A DNA stretch of 64,000 nt from Rhodospirillaceae bacterium (lineage in GTDB: Bacteria; Pseudomonadota; Alphaproteobacteria; UBA6615), in the NCBI GenBank assembly GCA_002713365.1, contig PASR01000011.1, positions 406,110 to 470,109 on the forward strand. Reading direction: 5' to 3'. The notes beneath the pieces are model-generated. The model saw only the letters and a program-made list of their open reading frames with translations, did no database searches and was not told the origin of the DNA. Shown here piece after piece: positions 35,646-45,015 of the stretch. Position 1 is the first letter of the stretch. The number at the start of each line of letters is the position of its first letter. The position numbers and the translations under genes are program-made.

Positions 35646-37385
35646 ATGGAATGAAGTAAAACCGCTAATTATCAGTGGGATAAGTCAAAACTACCTAGTC
35701 GTCATGTATCGGTTGGAAACACTAGCGCTCCTCACAGAGCATTTTATTATGCCATGGGGATGACCGAGGAAGAAATTAGTCAACCTTTTGTGGGAGTAGT
35801 AACAACATGGAATGAAGCTGCTCCATGCAATATAGCTTTATCACGTCAAGCTCAGTCAGCTAAAAAAGGAGTGCAGGAAGCAGGTGGAACTCCTCGTGAG
35901 TTCACCACTATTACTGTTACTGATGGTATAGCTATGGGACATGATGGCATGAGGTCTTCTCTTGTTTCTCGTGAGGTTATTGCTGATTCGACGGAGTTGA
36001 CGGTCCGGGGACATGGTTATGATGCACTTGTAGGTTTAGCAGGATGTGATAAATCTTTGCCGGGACTTATGATGGCTATGTTACGACTTAATGTTCCATC
36101 AGTGTTTATGTATGGTGGAACAATTTTACCAGGAAAGTTCAAAGGAAAAGATATTACAATTATAGATGTCTTTGAGGGAGTGGGTGCAAATGCAGCAGGC
36201 AATATGTCACCAGAGGATTTACATGAACTAGAATGTTCTGCTTGTCCTTCTGCTGGAGCATGTGGTGGACAATTTACAGCTAATACTATGGCATGTGTTT
36301 CTGAAGCAATTGGATTAGCGCTTCCCGGCTCAGCCGGAGCGCCTGCGCCATATGAAAGCCGTGATGATTATGCAGTTGCAAGTGGTAAAGCGGTAATGGA
36401 GCTAATTAAGAAACAACTACTGCCGCGAAATATTGTAACTCGTAAATCATTCGAAAATGCTGCCGCTATAGTGGCTGCAACTGGAGGTTCAACCAATGCG
36501 GGCCTGCATCTTCCAGCTATGGCTAGTGAAGCGGGTATAGAATTTGATTTATTTGATGTATGTGATGTTATGCGCCGAACTCCCTTAATAGATGATTTAA
36601 AGCCTGGTGGCCGTTATGTTGCTAAAGATTTATTCGATGTTGGCGGGGTAGGTATTGTAATAAAGCAGCTCTTGGATGGTGGATTTATGCATGGAGACTG
36701 CATGACGGTTACAGGTAAAACGCTATCTGAAAATTATGAAAATGCTATTTTTCCAGAAAACCAGGATGTGGTAAGAAATATTAAAAACCCTATATCAGTG
36801 ACTGGTGGTGTGGTAGGCCTAAAAGGTAATTTAGCACCCCAAGGTGCTATTGTTAAAATTGCAGGTTTAAAATCATTAAAATTTACAGGGCCCGCACTAG
36901 TGTTTGAACGAGAAGAGGATTGTTTACAGGCAGTTTTAGAAGAAAATTATAAAGAAGGAGACGTCTTAGTCATAAGAAATGAAGGACCAAAGGGCGGACC
37001 TGGTATGCGCGAAATGCTCTCGACTACAGGAGCTTTGTATGGCCAAGAAATGGGAGAAAAGGTAGCTCTCATAACTGATGGTCGTTTTTCAGGGGGTACC
37101 CGTGGTTTTTGTATTGGACATGTGGGGCCTGAGTCGGCTTCAGGTGGCCCAATCGGTTTAATCGAGACTGGAGACATAATAACTATAGATGCGGAAGCTG
37201 GAACTTTATCGGTTGATTTGAGTGATCAAGAATTATCTGATCGATTTAATACCTGGAAATTAAGTCCTAATAACTACCAAGCTGGTACTCTATGGAAATA
37301 TGCTCAGACAGTTGGTGACGCAAGATATGGTGCTATTACACATCCAGGTGCAAAAGCAGAGACTCATACTTATGTCGATTTATAA
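35646..37385 (+). CDS. ilvD: Dihydroxy-acid dehydratase with an interrupted 5' end
   Basis: The open part from ATG 35754 encodes 543 aa of IlvD, which dehydrates dihydroxy-acids for valine, leucine and isoleucine. Fe-S ligands appear in [11 protein letters not shown] and [12 protein letters not shown], and the closing [16 protein letters not shown] block is intact. Family sequence continues upstream of 35754 for 33 codons (35655-35753), with [16 protein letters not shown], back to TGA at 35652-35654. Just before this is ATG GAA, placed six bases after AAGGAG. No usable start codon exists between the TGA and 35754. Either one base has been added or miscalled (ATGAAGTAAA for ATGAGTAAA), or the TGA is read through. 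Starting at 35754 would lose conserved residues. Confidence 0.85.
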
Positions 37386-37437
37386 TATACTTTAAAATCC
37401 ATAATTACCTTATCAAAATAAGCATAGAAAATAGGAA

Positions 37438-38223
37438 CTAAATGCTGATCTCACACCATACTGGTGTGTGATCAGAAGCCTTGGTCTGACCCCTAGGTTT
37501 TTTGTCAATTGTACAAGTTTCTAACTTATCTGCTGCCTGAGGAGATAATAGTAAATGGTCAATACGAATACCGTTATCTTTATGCCAAGCGCCAGCCTGG
37601 TAGTCCCAGAATGAATAAACATGCGTTTCTTTATTCAAGCTTCGCCATGCCTCTGTATAACCAAGATTAAGTAATGCCCGGAAACGAGAACGAGACTCAG
37701 GTCTTGTTAGCGCATCATTTTGCCAAGCTATAGGATCATAACAATCCTCATCAGCAGGAATAACATTATAGTCACCTCCTAAAACAACAACTTCTTCTTT
37801 ATTTAGTAGTGTCTTTGAATGTTCAATTAGATGATCCATCCAATCTATTTTATAGGAGAACTTTTCGCTATCAACGGGGTTTCCATTTGGCGCATATATA
37901 GAAGCTATACGAAGGCCAGTTTTATCAGTGATTCTTACCCATGCTTCTATATATCTTGCTTGTTGATCTTCATCATAATCCGGCAAACCAAAGTTTATTT
38001 CATCCATAGGATATTTAGATAATATAGCAACACCGTTATAAGCTTTTTGACCATTAATAGCACAATTATAGCCAAGGTTTTCCATCTCTGAAGTGGGAAA
38101 ATTTTCACTAATTCCCTTAAGTTCCTGCAGTAACAGTACCTCAGGCTGAGCAGATTCTAACCACTGTAGTACATTAGGAAGGCGAGCTTTAATAGAATTT
38201 ATATTCCAAGAAGCAATTTTCAC
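37438..38223 (-). CDS. xthA: Exodeoxyribonuclease III
   Basis: This 261-aa protein is an AP endonuclease/3'-exonuclease of base excision repair. Catalytic elements visible are MKIASWNINSIKARL at the start, the metal Glu34 in LLQELKG, GGDYNVIP with its Asp and Asn, and the terminal ASDHTPVWCEI with the catalytic His. Length is typical. It starts six nt downstream of erpA on the same strand, an arrangement shared by many alphaproteobacteria. Confidence 0.95.
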   Translation of the reverse strand: MKIASWNINSIKARLPNVLQWLESAQPEVLLLQELKGISENFPTSEMENLGYNCAINGQKAYNGVAILSKYPMDEINFGLPDYDEDQQARYIEAWVRITDKTGLRIASIYAPNGNPVDSEKFSYKIDWMDHLIEHSKTLLNKEEVVVLGGDYNVIPADEDCYDPIAWQNDALTRPESRSRFRALLNLGYTEAWRSLNKETHVYSFWDYQAGAWHKDNGIRIDHLLLSPQAADKLETCTIDKKPRGQTKASDHTPVWCEISI

Positions 38224-38229
38224 GGGATT

Positions 38230-38613
38230 CTATACTGAAAAGCTTGCGCCGCAACCACATTGTGCAGACGCATTGGGGTTTTTGAGCTGAAATGAGGCAC
38301 CGCCAAGACTTTCTACCCAGTCTAATTGGCTGCCTCCTATTAGATCAAGTGAAGCGTTATCTGAAACAACAGTTATTCCGTCTATTTCAAACAAATGATC
38401 ATCAGGCTCTACCTTATCATCGAATTCAAAACCGTAAGTAAATCCAGAGCAACCACCACCATTTACGTATACACGTAGCATCAAATTACTCTTAGTATTT
38501 TCTTTTTCAGCATCCAGTAAGTACCCGACTCGTGCTACAGCACTATCAGTTAGCGTTATTGAGCGTGGTAACGCAGTATTATTAATGTTAGAATTGGTTT
38601 TTATATTTGCCAT
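38230..38613 (-). CDS. erpA: A-type iron-sulfur carrier/insertion protein
   Basis: This 127-aa protein is a HesB/IscA-family carrier that delivers Fe-S clusters to target enzymes. The three cluster ligands are Cys55 (GGGCSGFTYGF), Cys119 and Cys121 (QCGCGASF). The family includes ErpA and IscA, and its stand-alone position away from an isc or suf operon favours ErpA. It is followed by xthA in the same operon and is divergent from dgt, an arrangement common in the class. Confidence 0.9.
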   Translation of the reverse strand: MANIKTNSNINNTALPRSITLTDSAVARVGYLLDAEKENTKSNLMLRVYVNGGGCSGFTYGFEFDDKVEPDDHLFEIDGITVVSDNASLDLIGGSQLDWVESLGGASFQLKNPNASAQCGCGASFSV

Positions 38614-38762
38614 AGTTTTTAAATTTTAGATCCAACTTTTTAATCGTAACAGTATCTATGAATGAATAAGTGGTAATTTGTCAATTTTCCTTTTTATAAA
38701 GAGCAAAGTGTGAATAATTTATATATTATGCTTTTAATTCTTAAACAAGGCTCTCGTAAGAA

Positions 38763-39956
38763 ATGGTAAAAACATTTTATGGTCAGGTTTTAGCTTCTTA
38801 TGCCAGTGATCCAAAGCACAGTCGTGGCCGTTTATACAATGAACCAGAGAGTAGTTACCGAAATATATTTCAGCGAGACCGGGATAGAATAATTCATTGT
38901 AGTGCATTTCGGCGTTTGAAACATAAGACTCAGGTATTTGTTTATCATGAAGGTGATTATTACAGGACAAGACTAACGCATTCATTAGAAGTTTCCCAGA
39001 TAGCTAGATCTATTAGTAGAGCTATAGGACTTAATGAAGATTTATCAGAGGCGCTCGCGCTAGTTCATGATTTTGGACATACCCCCTTTGGTCATGCAGG
39101 AGAAGATGCTCTGGCAGAGATGATGAAGCCGTATGGCGGTTTTGATCATAATGCCCAGTCGTTGCGTTTAGTTACTAAACTCGAGCGGCGATACCCAACC
39201 TTTGATGGACTTAATTTGTCCTGGGAAACTTTGGAAGGAATGGTCAAGCATAATGGCCCATTGGTTGGCCCCCTTTCTGTAAGTAAAAAGCCTATTCCTT
39301 TGGCAGTCTCTGAATATATTAACGAACATAATTTAGATCTTGACACCTTCCCATCTGCTGAAGCTCAAGTTGCTTCATTAGCAGATGATATTGCATATAA
39401 TTGTCATGATATTGATGATGGTCTTAGAGCCGGGTTATTCGATATAGATGATATGCAAGGTTTACCATTAGTTTGGCCAGCTTTTGAGGATATAAAACGC
39501 AGGTACGGAATTTTAGAAAGGTCAAGACTAATCCACATGGCTATAAGTCAAGTTATAGGTGTAATGGTTGAAGATATGATATCTGAAACAAGCGAGCGCT
39601 TAGAGAATCATAATATAGCTACTGTAGAAGATGTGAGAAATCTAAATAGACCAATAGTTGCGTTTACTGATAACCTATTATCTGCTGATAAAGCGGTAAA
39701 AAAATTCTTGTCGAAAAATATGTATCGTCATCACAGAGTAAATCGTATGACATCTAAAGCAAGAAGAGTTGTAAGAGAAATTTTTTTAATTCTTTTTGAT
39801 GAACCCGAGTTATTACCTGCTGAATGGAGAAACCAAGCTGAAAACCAGGAAGAAGGCAGTCGTGCAAGGGTGATAGCTGATTATATTTCTGGGATGACTG
39901 ATCGTTATGCCTTAGAAGTACATAAAAAGCTTTTTGCTCCGGATGCTCTATCATGA
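38763..39956 (+). CDS. dgt: dGTPase-like HD-domain triphosphohydrolase
   Basis: This 397-aa protein is a deoxyguanosinetriphosphate triphosphohydrolase-like enzyme that cuts dNTPs into nucleoside and triphosphate. The HD domain provides LTHSLEVSQIA with the first His and LVHDFGHTPFGHAG with the His-Asp pair. The N-terminal SRGRLYNEPES and AFRRLKHKTQVF segments are conserved in the bacterial type 2 family. The stop overlaps the argS start by four bases (ATGA), so translation of the two is coupled. Confidence 0.93.
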   Translation: MVKTFYGQVLASYASDPKHSRGRLYNEPESSYRNIFQRDRDRIIHCSAFRRLKHKTQVFVYHEGDYYRTRLTHSLEVSQIARSISRAIGLNEDLSEALALVHDFGHTPFGHAGEDALAEMMKPYGGFDHNAQSLRLVTKLERRYPTFDGLNLSWETLEGMVKHNGPLVGPLSVSKKPIPLAVSEYINEHNLDLDTFPSAEAQVASLADDIAYNCHDIDDGLRAGLFDIDDMQGLPLVWPAFEDIKRRYGILERSRLIHMAISQVIGVMVEDMISETSERLENHNIATVEDVRNLNRPIVAFTDNLLSADKAVKKFLSKNMYRHHRVNRMTSKARRVVREIFLILFDEPELLPAEWRNQAENQEEGSRARVIADYISGMTDRYALEVHKKLFAPDALS

Positions 39957-41710
39957 ATATTTTTTATAATTTTAGTGAATTTGTGAATGATGAGTTAGCA
40001 GCTCTTAAATTAGAAGGTGTATTACCTAAAAACCTTGATACATCGAATGTATCTGTGGACCCTCCTCGTGATACAGCCCATGGCGATATTGCTTGCAATG
40101 CAGCGATGGTTTTAGCAAAACCGTCGGGTAGTAAACCTCGTCAATTAGCTGAACTATTAGCAGAGCGATTAAAGAAACATCCTGCTGTGGAGGAAGTGGT
40201 AGTTGCTGGTCCTGGCTTTCTGAATTTTCGTTTAAATATTGAATTTTGGCATGCACATCTACGTACTGTTATTTTAGCTGGGGATTCTTATGGAAATTCT
40301 AGAATTGGTAAAGGAGAGCAAGTTAATGTCGAATATATATCTGCTAACCCCACGGGGCCTTTACATGTTGGTCATGCTCGAGGCGCAGTATTTGGAGATG
40401 TTTTAGCTTCATTATTAGAAAAAGCAGGGTATTTGGTCACGCGAGAGTACTACATTAACGATGCTGGAGCTCAAGTAGATGAATTAGCTAGGTCTTTGTA
40501 TTGGAGATATTGCGAGTTGTCAGGAAAAGTTGTTGGAGAAATGCCTGGCGGTTTATATCCAGGTGATTATTTAATTTCAGTAGCAAAACAACTTATGGAC
40601 CGAGACGGTGATTGCTGGAATAACTTACCTGAAAGTGAATGGCTTTCTGTTTTTAGGGGGTATGCAGTTGATTCTATGATGAAAAAAATTCGAGATGATT
40701 TATCAAATATCGGTATTAATCAGTCAACTTTTATATCAGAGAGGGCGCTGGTTGAATCAGGTATGGTCCAGCGAGTGGTAGATATTCTCGACGATAAAAA
40801 CTTGGTTTATAATGGTGTTCTAGAACCTCCTAAAGGAAAGAAAACTGCTGATTGGGAAGAAAGACCTCAGACACTATTCAAGTATAGTCAGTTTGGAGAT
40901 GATGTTGACAGACCGTTAAAAAAAGCAGATGGGACATGGACATACTTTGCCAGTGATCTGGCTTATCATTTAGATAAAAATAAACGAGGGTTTACCAACC
41001 TTATTAATATTTGGGGAGCGGATCACGGAGGATATGTAAAAAGGGTTTCAGCTGGTATTGAAGCTTTAACAGATGGTAAAGCAAACCTTGATGTTAAGCT
41101 GTGCCAATTGGTGAGATTACTAGAAGATGGCGAAACTGCCAAAATGTCTAAACGTGCAGGAAATTTTGTGACTTTGAGTGAATTGGTTAATTCTGTTGGA
41201 AAAGATGTTGTGAGGTTCATCATGTTAACCAGAAAAAATGACGCTCAGTTAGATTTTGATTTGGTTAAGGTCCTGGAGCAAAGTCGAGATAACCCTATAT
41301 TCTATGTGCAGTATGCTCATGCACGGAGTTATTCCGTAATAAGAATGGCCAATGAAATATTTCCCGAGAGCGATTTTTCTATAGAATCTCTTAAATCAAT
41401 AAACTTAGAACTTTTAAAAAATAAAGATGAAATAGCCTTAATTAAAATTATTGCATTATGGCCTCGCATTATAGAATCAGCTGCTGAATCTCATGAACCA
41501 CATAGGCTAGCTTTTTATCTATGCGAACTGGCAGCCGCATTTCATTCTTTATGGAGTAAAGCAAAAAGTGATGCATCGCTCAGGTTTGTTATTGATGACG
41601 ATCTAAGTTTAACCCAAACACGTATCGCTTTAGTTTTAGGAATGAGGACCGTAGTGGCCTCTGGTCTAGAAGTTATGGGAATTACCCCGTTAGAAGAGTT
41701 GCGAGCCTAA
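39953..41710 (+). CDS. argS: Arginine-tRNA ligase
   Basis: This 585-aa class I synthetase attaches arginine to its tRNA. An N-terminal Add-1 tRNA-recognition domain (about 1-95) is followed by SANPTGPLHVGHARG, with HVGH at 138-141, and by KMSKRAGN in the KMSKS position. The C-terminal DALR anticodon-binding domain contains YAHARSYSVIR. The start overlaps dgt by four bases and the SPOR-domain gene follows after nine nt. Confidence 0.97.
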   Translation: MNIFYNFSEFVNDELAALKLEGVLPKNLDTSNVSVDPPRDTAHGDIACNAAMVLAKPSGSKPRQLAELLAERLKKHPAVEEVVVAGPGFLNFRLNIEFWHAHLRTVILAGDSYGNSRIGKGEQVNVEYISANPTGPLHVGHARGAVFGDVLASLLEKAGYLVTREYYINDAGAQVDELARSLYWRYCELSGKVVGEMPGGLYPGDYLISVAKQLMDRDGDCWNNLPESEWLSVFRGYAVDSMMKKIRDDLSNIGINQSTFISERALVESGMVQRVVDILDDKNLVYNGVLEPPKGKKTADWEERPQTLFKYSQFGDDVDRPLKKADGTWTYFASDLAYHLDKNKRGFTNLINIWGADHGGYVKRVSAGIEALTDGKANLDVKLCQLVRLLEDGETAKMSKRAGNFVTLSELVNSVGKDVVRFIMLTRKNDAQLDFDLVKVLEQSRDNPIFYVQYAHARSYSVIRMANEIFPESDFSIESLKSINLELLKNKDEIALIKIIALWPRIIESAAESHEPHRLAFYLCELAAAFHSLWSKAKSDASLRFVIDDDLSLTQTRIALVLGMRTVVASGLEVMGITPLEELRA

Positions 41711-41719
41711 GAACAACTG

Positions 41720-42427
41720 ATGACTAACCATGATGATATGCCAAGTACAATTGATACTGATAGGCCCTTTGTAGAGCCAACTACTCAAAATAGTAGTTTT
41801 ATGAAAATAGTTTTTGTCGGTTTGTTTTGCTTTGTGTTGATAATATTTGTATGGCTAGTTTGGATTATATTTTATGAGGGAGTTAATTCTGGTTCTAATT
41901 CTAATAAGGACGTGCCGGTAATAAAAGCTAATACAAAACCTATTAAAAATAGACCCGATGACCCTGGGGGGCTGGTAATACGTCATAGAGATAAATCTGT
42001 GTTTAGGCATTTATCATCTGGCGATGAATACGAACCAATAGAACGCTTACTTCCCGCACCTGAAGAGCCTTTGCCTCTAGAGTTCAATAAGAATGAAAGC
42101 AATAAAACTAATGATAAAAGCATAAACTCTTCACATGCGCCTATTGAAGGGTTGTCTAAAGATATGAAAAATCATAGTAATCGGGTTTGGAAAGTACAAT
42201 TAGCTGCACTAAAAAACATAAAAGATGCAGAAAATGCGATGAGTAAGATATTAAGTTTAAATAAAGATATACTAGAAGAATTCGAGCTTAAACTAAAATC
42301 GGTTGAACTTCCTGATGGCCTGTATCACAGGATACAGGTAGGACCTCTAAAAAGCCGTTCTTCAGCAGAAGCACTATGCGATATATTAAAAACCAGAAAA
42401 CAGGATTGTTTGATTGTTGCGCCCTAA
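41720..42427 (+). CDS. SPOR-domain membrane protein
   Basis: This 235-aa protein has a short cytoplasmic N-terminus, one membrane helix (about residues 29-54), a low-complexity periplasmic linker rich in Asn, Lys and Pro, and a C-terminal SPOR domain (about 155-235). SPOR domains bind denuded glycan at the division septum. The domain is recognised by WKVQLAALKNIKDAENAM and YHRIQVGPLKSRSSAEALC. It lies between argS and nagZ, its usual place in alphaproteobacteria, and overlaps nagZ by 14 bases. Confidence 0.87.
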   Translation: MTNHDDMPSTIDTDRPFVEPTTQNSSFMKIVFVGLFCFVLIIFVWLVWIIFYEGVNSGSNSNKDVPVIKANTKPIKNRPDDPGGLVIRHRDKSVFRHLSSGDEYEPIERLLPAPEEPLPLEFNKNESNKTNDKSINSSHAPIEGLSKDMKNHSNRVWKVQLAALKNIKDAENAMSKILSLNKDILEEFELKLKSVELPDGLYHRIQVGPLKSRSSAEALCDILKTRKQDCLIVAP

Positions 42428-43472
42428 TGAAGTCCCAGGAGCAATAATTTATGGGCTTAGTGGTTTTGAATTAACCTCTGATGAAAAATATTTGTTTCAA
42501 GAAATTAATCCGTTTGGTTTCATTCTGTTTACTAGGAACTGTGCTAACCCTACACAAGTGACCCAATTGATAGACGAACTGCGTCGGTTAGTTAACCGTC
42601 CTGATGCACCGGTGTTTATAGATCAAGAAGGTGGTTCAGTTCGTAGACTGCGACCACCTCTTTGGCACACGAGCCCTGCAATACAAATATTTGGATCTAT
42701 ATATGGAGTTAATAAAAGTATAGCTTACAAAGCTGCAAATTTATCGGGACGTTTAATAGCTGGTCAGCTTTCACAAGTGGGTATTAATATAAACTGTGCA
42801 CCTGTACTTGATGTTTTGTTTTCGAAAACGACTAGTGCTATTAAAGGTCGTTCTTTTGGAAGTGATCCAAGTTTAATTATTGAGCTGGCCAATTCATTTT
42901 GTGAAGGTATGTTGAGCGGAGGAGTGTTACCAGTAATCAAACATATACCGGGCCATGGTCGTGCTACTGAAGATAGCCATCAACAAATGCCAATAGTTAG
43001 AGCGACTAGAAGAGAGTTGGGGAAAGCTGATTTTATGCCATTCCGGAGCTTAGCTTCAATGCCTTTCGGAATGACAGCCCATGTGCTTTATGAAAAACTT
43101 GATAAGAATAATGTTGCAACATTCTCTAAAACTATAGTGAAAGATATTATTCGTAATGAAATAGGTTTTAATGGTTTTTTAATTACAGATGATATTTGTA
43201 TGGGAGCACTTGATGGTAATTTAAGAACACGTTGTCTTAAGGCACTAGAAGCTGGTTGCGATGCAGTTTTACATTGTTCTGGTGATTATGATGAGATGGA
43301 ATTTATTGGAAGTATAGTTCCTAAATTATCTAATGAATCCAATACACGGTGGTTTGTGGCTAAATCTTTACAACGTAAATTGCCAAAACTAGAACATTCT
43401 GATTTGGAGGTTTTGTCTGAAGAGCTAGAAGAGTTAATAGGTTCATCTCCAGGGTATTATTATACTGATTGA
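42414..43472 (+). CDS. nagZ: Beta-N-acetylhexosaminidase, TTG start
   Basis: This 352-aa family GH3 enzyme removes N-acetylglucosamine from anhydromuropeptides in wall recycling. It shows PVFIDQEGGSVRRLRPP, the His loop KHIPGHGRATEDSH and FNGFLITDDICMGAL with the catalytic Asp. There is no ATG near the expected N-terminus. TTG at 42414 lies eight bases after AGGA (42402-42405) and gives the proper N-terminal GAIIYGLSG. It therefore starts inside the SPOR gene, overlapping by 14 bases. The stop overlaps the next gene by four bases. Confidence 0.92.
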   Translation: MLRPNEVPGAIIYGLSGFELTSDEKYLFQEINPFGFILFTRNCANPTQVTQLIDELRRLVNRPDAPVFIDQEGGSVRRLRPPLWHTSPAIQIFGSIYGVNKSIAYKAANLSGRLIAGQLSQVGININCAPVLDVLFSKTTSAIKGRSFGSDPSLIIELANSFCEGMLSGGVLPVIKHIPGHGRATEDSHQQMPIVRATRRELGKADFMPFRSLASMPFGMTAHVLYEKLDKNNVATFSKTIVKDIIRNEIGFNGFLITDDICMGALDGNLRTRCLKALEAGCDAVLHCSGDYDEMEFIGSIVPKLSNESNTRWFVAKSLQRKLPKLEHSDLEVLSEELEELIGSSPGYYYTD

Positions 43473-44158
43473 AAGAAAATAGATTGAGAGATTTCAATAT
43501 TATCACTGTTATATGTTGGGCTGTTCCAATCATTATTGCTGTTACATTACACGAAGCAGCTCACGGTTGGACTGCTTGGAAACTGGGCGATGATACTGCT
43601 TACAGATTGGGCAGAGTAAATTTTAACCCTTTTAGGCATATTGATCCTGTGGGAACAATTATTATTCCAGCTCTTCTTGTTGTGTTTGGAACCGGACTTA
43701 TATTTGGGTGGGCTAAGCCTGTTCCTGTTAATTTTAGCCGACTCGGGACACCCAGACGTGATATGATTTTAGTTGCAGCTGCAGGTCCCATCGTAAATAT
43801 ATTACTAGCATGTATATCAGTTCTCGTACTTGCTTTCATACATAATAATACATTGAATCCATTTGTTTTAGCGTTATATATATCTATTAATATCAATGTC
43901 TTATTAGCAATATTTAACCTTTTGCCTATGCCGCCGTTAGATGGTGGTAAGGTGCTCGCCGGGTTACTCCCATTACCGCTGGCTAGGGAGTTTTTAAAGC
44001 TTGAACGTTATGGGCTATTTATTATCATTGCTCTAATCTTTATCCTGCCAAGCGTAGCTGGAATTTTTGATTTAGTGGTTAATCCTTTTGATTGGCTGGT
44101 TGCTAGTCCTAAGAACTTTATAACGGATATGTTATTTAAAATAGTAGGAATATTATGA
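43469..44158 (+). CDS. Site-2 protease family (M50) membrane protein, TTG start
   Basis: This 229-aa membrane protein is an M50-type intramembrane metalloprotease. The zinc motif is HEAAH at 28-32, with a second site NLLPMPPLDGG near residue 149, where the Asp completes the site. About five to six hydrophobic segments are visible. Start is TTG at 43469, overlapping the nagZ stop as TTGA. The gene sits between nagZ and scpA, a conserved alphaproteobacterial order, and overlaps scpA by four bases. The target protein is unknown. Confidence 0.88.
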   Translation: MKENRLRDFNIITVICWAVPIIIAVTLHEAAHGWTAWKLGDDTAYRLGRVNFNPFRHIDPVGTIIIPALLVVFGTGLIFGWAKPVPVNFSRLGTPRRDMILVAAAGPIVNILLACISVLVLAFIHNNTLNPFVLALYISININVLLAIFNLLPMPPLDGGKVLAGLLPLPLAREFLKLERYGLFIIIALIFILPSVAGIFDLVVNPFDWLVASPKNFITDMLFKIVGIL

Positions 44159-45015
44159 GTAATGACGTAAACGGATTTGAATCCCCATTTCCTGATTACT
44201 CGAATTCTAATCAGGAAAGAAATCATGATAAATTATTTCTTCATTTAGATGGTTTTGAGGGACCTATTGACTTACTTTTAACCTTAGCGCGTGATCAAAA
44301 AGTTGATTTAACAAGTATATCTATACTTGGACTTGCTGAGCAGTACTTGAATTTTATTGAGCAGGCGCGTCTTATGAGCATAGAACTTGCCGCTGACTAT
44401 CTAGTCATGGCGGCCTGGTTAGCCTATCTCAAGTCTAGAATGTTAATTCCGGTTCCTGAAGATACAGATGAACCGTCGGGCGCTGAAATGGCAGCCGCTC
44501 TCAAATATCAATTGCAACGCCTTGAGGCTATGAGGAAGGTAGCAGAACAATTATTTGCTAGGCCTCTACTAGGCAGGGATGTTTTTCAACGTGGTGATCC
44601 TGAGGGTATTAGTATTAATGTTAGATCTTTATATAATTCTACATTATTCGAAATATTACAGGCCTATGGATCCGCTCAAAATAGACAGGCTCCGGCTCCC
44701 CTGCAGATTGAACAAATGGATCTTTTTTCAATGGATGAGGCTCTTGGACGTCTTAATATGTTCATTGGCGAGATGGTTGATTGGTCTGTACTGTCTAGTT
44801 TTTTGCCAGAAGGCCTTGAAAATGATTTGGTTAGGCGTTCTGCAGTTGCTGCTAACTTCGCGGCCAGTTTGGAACTCGTAAGAAGTGGAAAAGCAGAAAT
44901 TAAACAAGACCATCTATTTGGTCCCATATTTTTTCGAAGTCGTAGAGATAGAGATAACGCAGCAAATTCTACTAATCTAGCTATTGATGAAGAGGTTAAT
45001 AATGACGGGTTATAA
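44155..45015 (+). CDS. scpA: Segregation and condensation protein A
   Basis: This 286-aa kleisin links the two heads of SMC in the chromosome-condensing complex. Its N-terminal family block is DGFEGPIDLLLTLARDQKVDLT (about residues 32-53 include GFEGPIDLLL), with the ADYLVMAAWLAYLKSRMLIP helix. The C-terminal winged-helix region is present. The start overlaps the M50 gene and the end overlaps scpB by 14 bases, so the set is translationally coupled. Confidence 0.93.
   Translation: MSNDVNGFESPFPDYSNSNQERNHDKLFLHLDGFEGPIDLLLTLARDQKVDLTSISILGLAEQYLNFIEQARLMSIELAADYLVMAAWLAYLKSRMLIPVPEDTDEPSGAEMAAALKYQLQRLEAMRKVAEQLFARPLLGRDVFQRGDPEGISINVRSLYNSTLFEILQAYGSAQNRQAPAPLQIEQMDLFSMDEALGRLNMFIGEMVDWSVLSSFLPEGLENDLVRRSAVAANFAASLELVRSGKAEIKQDHLFGPIFFRSRRDRDNAANSTNLAIDEEVNNDGL

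Noticed and set aside
38734-38985. Minus-strand frame over the start of dgt
   Set aside because: It overlaps the conserved dgt N-terminus and does not resemble a protein family.
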